Positions 35,801 to 47,557 of a DNA stretch of 64,000 bases are shown in pieces. Position 1 is the stretch's first letter; each line of letters opens with the position of its first letter. This DNA comes from Lineus longissimus (lineage: Eukaryota > Nemertea > Pilidiophora > Heteronemertea > Lineidae), in the NCBI RefSeq assembly GCF_910592395.1, contig NC_088320.1:4960001-5024000 (forward strand), written 5' to 3'. The notes under the pieces are model-generated. The model was given only the letters and a program-made list of their open reading frames with translations, was not told the origin of the DNA and did not search any database. Both the position numbers and the translations under genes were made by a program.

Positions 35801-38679
35801 TTCAGCAGAATGCAGGTTTCAGAAGTTTATTGCTCACCTTTCAGGGGGTACTGTTTCCTCTCTCTCCTTCATCGCTAATAGCGCAGCGACGGCTGAACTT
35901 GGACTTTCCCTCACGGCGTCGAGTAGCGTCTCCGAGATCTTTCTGTGATAGTGTTGTAATGAGGCATTCGTGTTAAGATTCCGCCGGAGTTGAACTAGCC
36001 GTCGCCGGAGCCTGGCACGCATCAACGCAAGGCGTGTTGTTCTTTTTATTGGTAAGCTGTTTTCATGGCTACTGTAGGTACAAAAAGGAAATGTTCAGTG
36101 GCTAGTTGAGTCTACTTACATTAAAAGTGCAATTGTTGGCAGCTCAGCCTGCTACATCTGTACATGACATTGCACGATGCCATATAATTCTTAAAGGGCT
36201 ACATATACATGTACATGAATGCACTATTTACGCCAAGCAGACACACAGCTCTGAGATATCGTGAACCAAAGTAAAAGGTCATTCCAAAGTCTGTAGTGTA
36301 AGAACACCCATAAGATTTTGGTAACTTACTCATCTGAGTCCATCTCCTCATCTGATGAAGGGGTGAACCAAACTCGTTGCCATGGTAGCGCATCTATATC
36401 ACTGTCATCATCACTGTCCGAACTATCTAAACCTGTAAACAAGAGGGTTTACATTTACAATATATGAATACCACAGAATGACGGATCACTAAAGATGTCA
36501 CTAATTTTGAACTCACTGACAGCAGATGTCATCACCTGTAGTGGAGTAGGTCGAGTATTACGGATAGGTATGTGAAAACAACCCTCATAGATTCAAAGAT
36601 GCACAAGATGATACGAAAGAAGATGTCCTACCATTAGGGACTAAATCGGAATTATAGAGCTGTCTCTTGGCATAATATCCATACACCTCTACCGGAGAAT
36701 CACGCTTCAACTTCACACGGGCCTTTTTCTCTGGCAACACCTTCCGAGGTTTCCGTAAGTGCACTTTTGTAAAGTTCTGTTTAGGGTCTAACTGACTATA
36801 TGCTGGCAGTTGAAAGTCTGTGACGCCGTCTGGCTTCGGTTCCTTTTTTATGGCTGGGGCGCGGGGCGCTGTCGGATACGTATGGAGGTAGGGATGAGGG
36901 TGAAGCGGCACCCTGGATACTGGCATGTGGGAGGAGTTTGTCGTCGCAGATGAATACGAGGGCGGATGCGACAAGAATCCCGCCGAGGAAGACAGTTGTC
37001 GCATTTGATTGAAAACTGACGAATGAGCATTTGAATCCAATGGAAACTGTAACGAATTAATGCGAGGCTGAGGTGAGAACATCGACGGTTGAATCTTCGG
37101 CGACGAAGACGCGCTATGATTCTCCATGTCGCCATGATGGCCACCTTCCTGGTTCTTCTTCTTCTTCATTTTGTTTTGTGCGATTTTCGTTTCCAACTGA
37201 TTCACAGTCCGCGAACTCCTCGGTCCGAATTTTGATTTAGATTCCAAACGAGATTTCGATCTCTCCACATGAAGTTTTTCAGCCAATTCTGGGTATAATT
37301 TTGCAGCGCTAACATGTTCTGGTGGTCGCCCCGGTACAGGACTTTTGCCGCCAGGCACGCTAGTCTGTTGGCAGCGAATCGCACCTGGACCTTTGCCACC
37401 AGGCACACTATTCTGCTTGTTTGTCCCACTAGGACTTCTACTCCCGGGCACACTAATCTGCCAAGTACTTTCAAGAGGACTTTTGCTCACTGGTACACTA
37501 ACAGTGTGCCAAGTCATTCCAACAGGACTTTTGGCCCCTGGCACACTTGTTTGCCGGTTAAATCCACTGGGGCTTTTGCCCCCTGGCAGACTATTTTGTC
37601 GGTTAATTCCACCAGGACTTTTGCCTCCAGGCAGATTATTCTGCCGGTTAATTCCACTAGGGCTTTTGCCCCCTGGCAGACTAGTTTGTCGGTTAATTCC
37701 ACCAGGACTTCGCGCCGATACTGGACTTTTATTCCCGATTGCAGCAGGACTCCTCACAGCCACTGGTGATGGTGCCATCATTTCGGTAATGATGGGCGGC
37801 GTGGGTGTGCTGATGATGACTTTAGTAGGAGGTGGGGCAGGTTCGTCAGGGAAGGCGTAAGGATCATCCGATATAGTCGAGGAGTTGGTGTTGGCGCGTT
37901 CGTCACGCTGCGTGATGTTGAATTTTGTTTTGAGTCTGTCGTGTAAGGACATTCCCTTGTTTCCATCCGCAATACTGGCATGGTCATGTTCTTTGTCCCG
38001 ATCTCGTTTCGGCCGTCGTTCCCTCTTCGGGATCATCCCCAGCATTTGCCTGTGGTTGTTGCAGTATCTGAAAACACAATCATACGACTGATGAAAGTCA
38101 CAAATACGTTTCTCTGTTCTCCCCAGGATCGACCTGCACCCTATTTTGCTGCTTCTGTTCAATTTTACATTGGTGGGAATCAGGACACGTCACTTATGAC
38201 ACCACTGTCAGTACCAATAAAGAGGGCCCTTATGAGATACTGCATCTAAGCTGGCAGAATTTGCAGACGCCATGCATCATCAGATCAAACTTACATGCGT
38301 TCCTCATCTTTTGGTATAGCATTGGTACACTTCTGTTTGCTGTGTGTACAATGGCAGCATTGCTTCCAAGGCGCCGTCGGGTCCTCCAAAATGTGGCGCA
38401 CGCAGAATGCATATCCATTCAACCTCCGTTGTTTACATATCTGTGGGTGATAAAGATGATTCAAATTTTAAATTTGGTAGCGTACACAGTAATTTTAACG
38501 GTAAAGGTTGTAATTTCATTCCACACTTCTACTAAATAGGGTAGTCATGATTGATGATGAATTGATGATGATGATGATGATGATTAACGAATTGAATGTA
38601 TCTTTCTTACCTTTGCACTAAATGAGCATAGCGGTTTGCTATCGAACGGAGAATAGTGGATATTCTTGCCTTCATACAT
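32863..38679 (-). CDS. INO80D: INO80 complex subunit D (INO80D), complete, 10 coding exons
   Basis: INO80D is an animal-specific accessory subunit of the nuclear INO80 chromatin-remodelling complex. Minus-strand exons are 38679-38611, 38440-38295, 38067-36632, 36432-36330, 36071-35838, 35520-35280, 35001-34836, 34678-34421, 34213-34109 and 33968-32863 (TAG); phases agree throughout and give 1287 residues, longer than the roughly 1030 of human. The start MYEGKNIHYSPFD matches the family, and an acceptor at 38709 just upstream implies a separate 5' UTR exon. Two Cys/His zinc modules of the zf-C3Hc3H type are visible: residues about 18-77 (CSFSAK, CKQRRLNGYAFC, YCNNH) and about 672-741 (GCLHKTDDGKTC, CRKHI, QCCDPVFD, CADH). 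A basic block (RKKTKP, KRGKKKKNQKK) follows at about 754-785. The conserved acidic motif LNKLPDEAFDIFTGKNGEY spans exons 9-10. Exon 3 carries an Ser-Pro-rich tandem repeat that explains part of the extra length. The last exon is Gln/Pro/Ser/Thr-rich and probably disordered. Confidence 0.96.
35031..35163 (+). mobile_element. SINE-like copy in INO80D intron 6
   Basis: GGCCGAAGACCGAGTCAATA, GGCCAATAAACGCAATCGGC, ACCTAACTGTAGTGGCA and CTTCAAGTGCCATGTGAATG, then CTAAGAAGAACTAG, follow the order of the 13.6-kb copy. It lies in the intron between INO80D exons 6 and 7, antisense to that gene, and has diverged in the middle. Confidence 0.72.
35165..35275. repeat. Dispersed repeat in INO80D intron 6, related to 48.7 kb
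   Basis: TTACTAGTTTTACCTGCAGA, AGAGATCTTTTTGTTGCACA and GCAATTATAATCGGAGATAG match TTACCAGTTTTATCTGCAGA and its neighbours at 48715-48790. Confidence 0.65.
37331..37712 (-). repeat. Coding minisatellite in INO80D exon 3, 45-48-bp unit, 8 copies
   Basis: The minus-strand frame reads eight consecutive 15-16-residue units such as SPGGINRQTSLPGGK, SPSGINRQNNLPGGK and SPSGTNKQNSVPGGK (residues about 190-318). Each unit but one starts with Ser-Pro and ends Pro-Gly-Gly/Ala-Lys. All units keep frame. Confidence 0.92.
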
Positions 38680-38709
38680 GTTAAGAATACAGTCTGGACA
38701 TTTTCCAGC

Positions 38710-40964
38710 TGAACACACCCACTTCCATTTGCTATAATAACATCATTCTGAAAATATAAACAAATTGAGTTATCACATCAGTTAACTGACATAGTGACAA
38801 TAGCCTTAGTCAAAGGAGATATATATATGGCGAGGATGGCGCTAAAGCTGACTTCGGACAATGCCTAAAGACACAGCGATCCTTTGTTCAAGGTTAAACG
38901 CATTACTGGTCAGCGCCCAAACAGACTTCTTTGAATTCGTCAATCGACGCTAGGCTATAGGGCCTCCCGCCCTTCAAGCATGCTTCTAAAAATCTGTCAA
39001 GTCATGAAGTGTCGCAACAAATAGGCCTACATTCGATTTCTACTGGATAATCTGACACACTATTACAAGGTCAAGCAACAGAAATGCAACACATAGGCCG
39101 CAAAGAACTGAAATGCATGTTTTAAGGTTTCTGTGTCAAAAAGAAGACACAGATCCTGGAAAGGGTTTCCCCCAAAATTTCCAGGAATGCGTAATTTTTC
39201 CAGGGAATACCCCCATTTTGTATCATAAATACGGGTCATCCAACTAATATTTCCACACGTCTTATGCATTGAGAGGGCCACAAAATATCCCAGGAATTCA
39301 AAATAGACAAAGCGGGAGTATTTTGGACACTATTTACATCAATATTTGACGAAAAATGAAACCTGGGTTGGGAACTTCCTGGAAAAACCGAGTCCCACGG
39401 AAGGGGGTCCGTGTCTCCTAAATTACAGCTTTGATTCAAAATTTCTTGCGTTCCATGGTTAGATTGGACCTTAGGGTTATACATACCAGGCGTATATTCC
39501 TTATTTTACTAATTTAAGTGCTTAATTTTGGTGAAAATAAAATTGCAAATGTCTTCGATAAAATGGCCGCCTGTTTCAGCACGTAAACCAATGCAGATGT
39601 ATTTATTAGCGCAGTGACAAAAGAGCCGCTTTGCATTCATGCTACACCATGCTTGCACATTACCATTTACATTGGGAATTCCCCCTTTTCTTTACATAGA
39701 AAAACCGAAAGCTCAACAGTTGACATTTCAAAAGTGTTTCATGTCTCATTTGAAACCCAATACTATAATTGCTGCAAGAAAATAAGAATATTCTGCAACA
39801 TTGTATTCTGCTATTCTTGCCTCTTTGACAATCCATCCGCACAGAAAATAATTATCAGTTCGCATGCGAATTTTTCTTTCATTTCAAAAGTATGAGATGC
39901 AATGTCGGCAGACTTTCTCATGAATGAAGTCATTAAAAGGGCCGAAAGTGTTAATTGAGTGATTTAGGGGTTTTAATTGACTTTGGGTCATTGAAGAAAT
40001 AGTGCCGGAGCGGCAAGGCAAAACCCCTCAGCTCGCACTTGCGCCCCCAGATAAAGCGCACTGCCTGATTGTTGTAAGAGCTGCTCATAGCCATTTTGTT
40101 TTCACTCCAAAAACATGCTTTTTCATTTATTTATCAAACTTGTCATGCGATGAAAATCGACAGACGTATAGTTGAGGACATTTACATATACACTCCACTA
40201 ATGCAATCTTAGTTTATCGTGGAATAAAGCCGATATATTGGACTGAATATCAAGTAATTTCTCCAACTGAGATATGCTCATTACCAATTAGTCGGGCACC
40301 TGTTCAGCGATTTGATTCGTCAATTTTATGACCTAGTCAATTCTTATTGGTGGAGGGAATGATTGACATATTCCGGAAGTCGACTTCTTCCCATAATGCA
40401 ATTTTCCATCAAAACAAACATGGTGGCCAGGTTGCTGAAATTTTGTGAGTTTCTGAATAAAAATGCTGTAATTCTCCATTCTTTGATGAAAAATTTTGAA
40501 TTGATGTCATGTATTGTTTTCATATCATGTTTTTCTCTATGGATACGAAATTTCATTGAAATCGGATGAAGCAGCTGTAAATAAACTGATTTTGAAGTTG
40601 GAAAATGACAGCTCTGCAGAGTAGTGTCAGACTGTGTTCTAGCAAGCTAGTCTTCTCCTCATGTCTTCTTGGGCTTTCATGACACTAACTGACTGACTGT
40701 CTATAGCCTACTTTATATTGTGCCTTCGTTGCACCAGACAGTCCATGGCACTCTCTTATCCCTGCAATCTGCATCACCATTGTCATTGACACGTCTGACA
40801 CAAGTCATTTGATTAATGATGGGATTGATGGTAGTTGATACGGCCAGTAGGGGCGCCTAGACGGTAGACCGGCTGTGACCACCAGTCAAATCAGTCATGG
40901 CCTATCCTGTATCTAATCTATATTTTCAGAATCTAAAAACCTTCGATTTTTGCATCTGGCTGTG
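38710..40964. promoter_or_regulatory. Divergent INO80D-WDR37 intergenic region
   Basis: About 2.3 kb separate the two start codons. It must hold both promoters and the untranslated first exons implied by acceptors at 38709 (INO80D) and 40929 (WDR37). No TATA box or CpG-rich core is obvious. The Staf-like motif at 40388 is the best single element. Confidence 0.5.
40388..40400 (+). promoter_or_regulatory. Staf/ZNF143-like motif upstream of WDR37
   Basis: TTCCCATAATGCA matches the core of the ZNF143 (Staf) site TTCCCAxxATGC common in animal promoters. It is about 0.6 kb before the WDR37 start codon and close to a possible untranslated first exon. Inference only. Confidence 0.4.
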
Positions 40965-43880
40965 ATGCAAGCTGCCTGGGCCCCTCAGCAGGGTAAAATG
41001 CCTGGAGACAGTTCGTTGAAGATGAAATCTCGAGTTGCGATGATGAGGAGAGGAAGAAGTAGTGCAGAGGGGGAGTCAAGACTGGACATTGATACATCAG
41101 ATATTGTGTTACCTCCTCACATCAGGTAAAAATATTTGATGGGATAAATTCATGCTATTTTATCTTCGAAACTTGTACCTAAAAAAGAATACTAACAAAA
41201 AAAGCACCTAGCCCAGCTCTGAAGGAAAGTAGTTTAAGGAGTCAGCAGATTTGAACTGCACTGTAGTTGTAGTGACCTTTTTTGAAACATCCCTGAATTT
41301 TCTTTATTGTTCTTTCAGGTCAAGACTTGATGATCTTTTTACTCAGATAGAAAGAGAATTTGAATTGCTTTATGCAGAGAACCTCGCTCGTAAGTATGGA
41401 AAAATTTGACCCATCATGACAATAAACAGCAACAATAGTTTACCCATTATGCACAGAAGATAGACTAGCAGACAATCTTTCAAAATTGTACGCAAACGCC
41501 ACATAACAAGATAACAGATAAGTTTTTGGCATAGATTTGAAGATGATGTCCAGATATTGAGATCGTCTCCAGAAATAGCAGGTTTATGACAATAAACAAT
41601 GACATTACCCAGCATGCACAGGAGACGACCTTTCAAAGACAAAGTGCAGGCAAAGATGATATCACAAGATAAGAGATATAACAACAAGCTCTTGGCATAG
41701 ATTTGAAGTTGATGGCCAGATTTGAAGATCATCTCCAGAAATAGTGTCGACTGCTAACAATAAAGATAATACATTTATGTTTGTTGTATTTGCAGTACAT
41801 GATGAGGTTAAGGTCCTGAATAATCGCTTAGGGATCGGCGAGCGAGAAGAATCTCATGAACCATCTGATTCGCTCTTTGGAGTCAAAGCTTTAGCCAAAA
41901 AATGTAAGTGAATAAGTTATGCATCTAATTTTGGATTGGTTTGACACTGCTTCCCCTTCATTGCAAGTGTGACACATCTGAAATCAATAGGTTGATAAAT
42001 AGACTGAGTGTTTTTCCTTGTTTATTTGTAAAAATTCGAATTATAAATATCAAAATAATTATGGAAACCCTGTTATAATGTTGTTGCAGGCTTTTCGGTA
42101 TTGAGTGTTGAGCTTTTAGATTGATCATTTATTATAGTTATATGGAAAATCTCTTTGTATGAAACTTTCAAGATCTTGTGAATGTGATCAGAGTTTTTCA
42201 TTCCACAGTTTGTTCGAAAGTAATTTACTGGATCATCTTTTCTTTTCAGCTGGAAGTCAAATTTCCCAGAAAATTAAAACGACATATAAAGCGTCAACTA
42301 GTCGAATCGTATCTAGTTTCAAGGCAGCATCTTCGGGCTGTCAGCAAGTGAGGGAGTATCGGGGCCATCGTGATGGGGTCTGGGAGGTCAGTCTGTCAAA
42401 GCATGGACCCCAGGTCATCGGGACAGCATCAGCTGGTGAGTCACTTTTATCATCTTCTGCGTTTATTTGTACAATGGAACCTCCAATAAGTCCTGCAAAC
42501 AAGCAATTTTAGTCGCTGTAACCTTTGATAATTATATCTGTGATGAGTGATACAAAGATTGCTTGTCTGTAGGCAAACCTTGGTATTCGTTGGTTTGATA
42601 CTGATCACTGGTTGTTGCAGATCGCCAATTCTTGTTGTGAGTGAGAGATTTTTTGTTGCATAATCACAGGTTGTGGCGAAAACTTTCAAATTGTCGAGAT
42701 AGCTAGCGGTAATGATTATTGAATATGAAATTCAACAATTCTGTTGTGGAGAAAGATTTATACAAATACAATGAATACTGTACCATGTTTCAGAAAATTT
42801 CATTGAGCAAAATTTTAGCCGATTTAGTATTCATTAACACCTTCTCATGATTTTAAATTTTTGATTGTGTATTTCACAAAGTCACCTTTGCGATTTGACC
42901 TCAGATTTGATGGCACCTTTTGTTCAATAAATAAATAAATTTGACCCGAGGGCCAAACAAACATGTATGAATATGCTCGTTTGGCAGTCTCATCACTGAT
43001 CTCCAATGCAAACAGAAAATCTAGTTGCAGGTATTTTAAGAAGGCTAATTGCCACAGCCACAGGGTGTGGGAGAAAGAAATTGATTTTGCATCGGATAAC
43101 CTTTTCATATTACCATGAGGTATGGTAAGGTCGCGCGTGAAATGCACAGAAAATTGTAACAATATGTTATTCATCATTGTTCCAGATAAACAAGTTTCCA
43201 AATATTTGAATTTTCCAAAATTTTATGATGAATTTCAGACAAAAATTTAATTATCCCCTTTTTTTGCCAAATGTGGCCCCCAATATGTCTGCGTAATGGA
43301 ATACAAGTTTAAAATATCTGTATCTGACAAATCAAAAAGATTACCAGAGACGGGATTTGAACCTGCAATCATCGGTTTAGGACTAAAACAAAGATTTTCC
43401 CCTTTTTTGGCCAAAAATGGCCCCCAATATGTGTGAAAAATGAAATACAAGTCTAAAATACCTGTATCTGTCAAACAAAAAAAAATACCTCAGGCGGGAC
43501 TTGAACCCGCAATCTTCGGTTCCGGAGACCGACGCCTTCTCCATTAGGCCACTGAGGCAATGAATGTTTGCAGGCAGGTTTATAAAAAGTCAATCAGTAG
43601 TATGGGCTATGACTCGTGAATTAGTGAGTCACCAAGACAGGTGTGACCTTTGTGTGACGTAACCTGCTTAGGGTTTGAGTCAAGGGGTTGGCGTGTGGGG
43701 GGAGGTGGGGGGGTTTGTCACGGCTCATGAATTTCGTTAAAAAACACCAATGTGAAAAATCTAATCAGTTTGTTGACTTTGCCTGGCTATTTGCGCCCAA
43801 GTGCTCTATGGGTAGTGAAGTTACTTTTTAGCTCACCTCTTAGCAGAGGTGAGCTTATCCCATACCGTGGCGTCCGTCGT

Positions 43881-43945
<65 letters not shown>

Positions 43946-46900
43946 CGTCGTCGTCCGTCGTCCGTTAGCAGGGCACGTTTCGTAACTGTTAGAGCTATTG
44001 AGTTGAAACTTGGTACACATGTACCCTTATGTAATGACACCTTGGAGACCGAGTTTCGGTCCGATTCGTTTCATGGTTTGGCCACCAGGGGGCCAAACGT
44101 TAAAAGTGAAAATATGCAATATCTCCCTTAATAGTAGTCGGGAAATTTTGTAAAAAATATGCTAGGTACTTCTAGCAAAGGTGCATCATATATCCTCCGG
44201 GTTTTTGATTTGACCTCCTTTTCAAGGTCACAGAGGTCAAATGGTGTAAATTGGCCGTTAGGATGTAACGATGGCACGTTTCTAAACTGCAATGACTATT
44301 GATACCAAATTTGGTACACATTTACCCCTTAGTCAGTTGATCTCAGGGACCGAAGTTTGGTCCAATATGATTCACCACTTGACCACCAGGGGGCAAAATC
44401 CAAAAACCTTAAAAATGTGATTATTCCTTAACTTCTTGCCCGATTGCCACCAATTTGATATCATGGGTACATCTAACCACCATACAGTATATGTCACACA
44501 GGTTTTTAATTTGACCTTCTTGTCAAGGTCACAGAGGTCAAATGGCGTAAATTCGCCGTCAGGCCGTAACTATGGCACGTTTCTTAACTGCAATGACTAT
44601 TGATCACAAATTAAGTACACATGTACCCCTTGGTCAGGTGATCTCAGGTACCGAAGTTTGGTGCGATCTGATTTGCCGTTTGGCCTCCAGGGAGGGGGCC
44701 AAATCCTAAATTCTTCAAAATGCCATTATTCCTAGTAATGACTTGCCCGATTGGCACCAATTTTATATCATAGGTACATCTAATTCTAATAACCATTCAA
44801 TGTGTCACCCGGGTCTTCTTTGCTTTGACCTACTTTTCAAGGTCACAGAGGTCGAATGTACTGTAAATTGGCCATTTTGGGGAAATTGTAATTGCTTGGA
44901 CCTACATCAAACCTAACACTACATGACACAAGACCATGCTCTTTATCCATCTTTCCTCCACATGAGGTGAGCACAATGGCCCTGGCCATTTCATTTTTCC
45001 CAGTTCTTGTTTATCTCTTTAAAAGATGTTAGCTCCTGCTTTTATTTTAAAAGCTTAATGATGTATTGCACTGATTAACCCTCTGTGGTTGGTGTCAGTG
45101 TGAAAATGATAAAAACAATTTCTAGGCCTTGGATCTGTGTCAAACTTCATAATCAAGCTGTTCACTGTGCGAAGATAAATCAAATGCATATGGCTCATAA
45201 ATAAAACAATGTACATAGAGGATTTCAGTTGAAATTAACCCTTTCTTTTCAAGTATGTTTGCATCCTCGTGCAAGACACTTATAAGATTGTGATCAATAT
45301 TGTGTTGCTTCCAGATTACACGGCACGGTTGTGGTGCATTGAGACGGGCTCCTGTCTGCTCCAGTACAACGGCCATTCCGGTTCAGTCAATTCACTGCGG
45401 TTTCATCCGTCACAAGATCTCGTCCTGACGGCGTCGGGGGACCAGACATCACATATCTGGCGGGCTCAGATAAATCTTCCCATCCCCTTTAGTGGGGATT
45501 TTCCAGGCGTTCATGGCGTAAGTAAATTCCACCTGGTCTAGCCAAGTTTCTGCGTCTTTGATCGGATGTTGAGTCCACGCAAGCTCCTCTTGTTTTCACT
45601 TGGTGGGATATTTTGCTTGCACTGGCATAGACAGTAGATACATGTACAAGGAACTCCTGTGTTCAAACTAATAAGGCTTGTTTCTGTTTCCTTCAGCTAC
45701 AAAAATCACACTCCTCGGGTGAAGAAGAGGTGGAGACGTCAGAAAAGGAGGACGCACCAGACGGTAGGTTCCATAAGTTATGAGCTGGTTAGAGCCCCAA
45801 ACTTCTTTGAAAACCTGCTACCTGACAAATGCTGGATGGAAATTGAGTAATGTGTAATTTCTGCCATGTGTTTTTGCTTCTGTTACAGTCATTAGGCTGT
45901 AAACTGTGAAATTCTCACGACGCCTGGTGTTATTTTTGTGATGTACAGAAGTGTTTTGCATTGCAATATGTAATATTTATTTCCAGACATCGGGGACCAT
46001 GAAGTGACGGTCGTACGCTCACCAGTCTTGGAGCTTCACGGGCATACCGGCGTCATAATCGCTGCCGATTGGCTCGCTGGCGGCACCCAGGTTATCAGTG
46101 CATCATGGGATAGAATGGCAAACCTTTACGACGCAGAAACTGCTGAGGTCATCAATACATTGACAGGTACATTATATATTGGCATCTTTATCGACCAAGA
46201 GCTGGTGAATTAACATTTTAGTAGGCAACGACATGCCATGCACATCCTTCGCATGTCATTAGGGCATGTACATGACGTACTATGCACGTCACCCCAAGCG
46301 AAAGGCTGCCAGAATATACTAAAATATGCTCCATTGTTTTACACAGGTCATGACTCGGAATTGACTCATGTTTGTGCACACCCTGCGCAAAAGCTTGTTG
46401 TGACGTCATCAAAGGACACCACGTTTCGAGTTTGGGATCTGAGAGACAAATCTATGCAGGTCAATGTCTTCCAGGGACATACACAGTAAGTGGTTGGTTA
46501 TGTTTGTAGTACGATTAGAGGCGGATCCAGGAGTCTGAGGAGAGGGGCCACCTCGGAGGTAGGGTTTATATTTTCTTAAATACAGGAGGTATGAACATCA
46601 AAGGTGATATGTGGACATGAAGTTTTTATGGAAGATAGCCGACACCACAAGAAACCGGCACTTTCGATGCCTTAGGTAGTAGGAAGCGTCTAATTTTCGC
46701 AGGCATGTAATTTTTGTGGATTTCGCCAAAAAATGATTCGATCACAATTTACAGTACCAGTGTGCGTGCAGCAGTGGGACAGATAGAGACTTTCATCATT
46801 ATGCCCTTCCCAAATGTACCCAAGCTCATGTATGATAAAGATAAATTCCATTCCAGACCTGTGACGAGTGCAGTATTCGCCGGGGTTGACATGGTAGTGT

Positions 46901-47500
46901 CGGGCAGTGATGACCGCACGGTCAAAGTCTGGGATCTGCGCAACATGCGATCGCCGAATACGACAATTAGGACGGATTCTGCTGTGAATCGATTGGCCAT
47001 ATCACAGTCGAGTATGACGATCGCCATTCCTCTCGATAATCGCCACGTGCGACTTCACGATATCCACGGTGTCCGACTAGGGCGTCTGCCACGAAATAAC
47101 AGACAGGTAGGGATGGAGATTATAGCTTCTGACTATGGAGCCCGTGTTGATGATGTCATTGCAGGAAATTCCACCGTTGCGATGGTTGAACTGATGTCAG
47201 ATTACGTCATTGATTCAATTTGTCATCGGGCTTGGTGACGTCAATAACGTAATCCACAAGTGCCATTTCGTTGTCAATGTTGAAGGAATTGTGCACTGTC
47301 AGTCAAAAAAGAGGAATTTGAAAGAAATTTTTCATCAGGACTGTTTTTTGATCACCCTGTATCAATCTCTATTTCAGGGTCACAGCCGAATGGTGTGTGC
47401 TGCCACCTGGTGTGATGATCATCCAATGTGCAATCTTTTCACCTGCGGTTTTGATCGGCGGGTGTTCGGTTGGAATGTCAACCCACAATCCAAGGACTAG
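40965..47500 (+). CDS. WDR37: WD repeat-containing protein 37 (WDR37), complete, 10 coding exons
   Basis: WDR37 is a cytoplasmic/nuclear WD-repeat protein known to bind and stabilise PACS1/PACS2. Coding exons, all with GT-AG borders and consistent phase, are 40965-41125, 41319-41389, 41796-41903, 42250-42435, 45315-45517, 45697-45763, 45987-46166, 46347-46485, 46857-47106 and 47378-47500 (TAG). They give 495 residues, the usual family length; starting at the second ATG (40998, MPGDSS) gives 484 and resembles the vertebrate N-terminus better. The N-terminal part has a basic stretch and a short helical segment ([19 protein letters not shown], about 57-76). The family signature [10 protein letters not shown] is at 129-138. 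WD repeats fill about 150-495 ([43 protein letters not shown]). An acidic insert ([13 protein letters not shown]) lies between repeats, as in vertebrates. At the exon 8/9 junction HTQP stands where vertebrates have HTDT. Gene identity is very sure; only the start is open. Confidence 0.96.
43250..43520. repeat. Tandem duplication (144-bp period) containing tRNA 3' halves
   Basis: TATCCCCTTTTTTGCCAAAT through TCTGTATCTGACAAATC (from 43253) is repeated from 43397 with moderate changes. The second copy carries the intact tRNA-Arg and the first the relic. Confidence 0.82.
43343..43388 (-). pseudogene. tRNA-Arg relic (3' half only), tandem copy of the neighbouring tRNA
   Basis: The minus strand reads an anticodon arm ending ACCGATGATT and a T-arm GCAGGTTCAAATCCCGTC, with the same spacing as the intact tRNA 144 bases away. 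Aligned to that gene, the anticodon position reads CCT, and the D-arm and 5' acceptor are absent. The flanks (TGGCCCCCAATATGT, TACAAGT, TCTGTATCTG) are repeated in both copies. It is therefore the decayed member of a tandem duplication that included the 3' flank. Confidence 0.7.
43486..43558 (-). tRNA. tRNA-Arg (anticodon CCG)
   Basis: On the minus strand the 73 bases fold as a complete cloverleaf. The acceptor GCCTCAG pairs with CTGAGGT (one G-U at the end). The D-stem is GCCT/AGGC, the anticodon stem TCGGT/ACCGA with loop CTCCGGA (U33, anticodon CCG), and the T-arm GCGGG-TTCAAGT-CCCGC. The discriminator is A and six T's follow at once, a normal Pol III terminator. There is no intron. The B box GGTTCAAGTCC is intact, so it is probably active. 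It lies antisense in WDR37 intron 4. Confidence 0.94.
43830..44995 (+). mobile_element. Composite interspersed repeat: hairpin head, (GTC)n tract, three 301-bp modules
   Basis: It opens with a perfect hairpin, AGCTCACCTCT-TAGC-AGAGGTGAGCT (43830-43855), then a GTC tract (43871-43968). Three modules follow, starting GGCACGTTTC at about 43972, 44273 and 44575. Each has TTGGTACACATGTACCCTT, a ...CCACCAGGGGGC phrase and ...TTCAAGGTCACAGAGGTCAA. It ends GGTGAGCACAATGGCCCTGG. It lies in WDR37 intron 4, and no protein is encoded. Confidence 0.82.
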
Positions 47501-47551
47501 CGATGCAGGGCTAGGACTAGGCTAGCTTAGGATAATCTACACCTGATAATG

Positions 47552-47557
47552 AATAAA
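47552..47557 (+). other. Possible WDR37 polyadenylation signal
   Basis: AATAAA lies 52 bases after the TAG. Vertebrate WDR37 mRNAs have long 3' UTRs, so later signals may be used instead. Confidence 0.4.

Noticed and set aside
37314-37860. 151- and 171-codon plus-strand frames
   Set aside because: They are antisense shadows of the INO80D coding repeat; the minus strand carries the conserved protein.
43752-44040. Poly-Ser, poly-Asp and poly-Thr frames
   Set aside because: They are translations of the GTC triplet tract inside a repeat.
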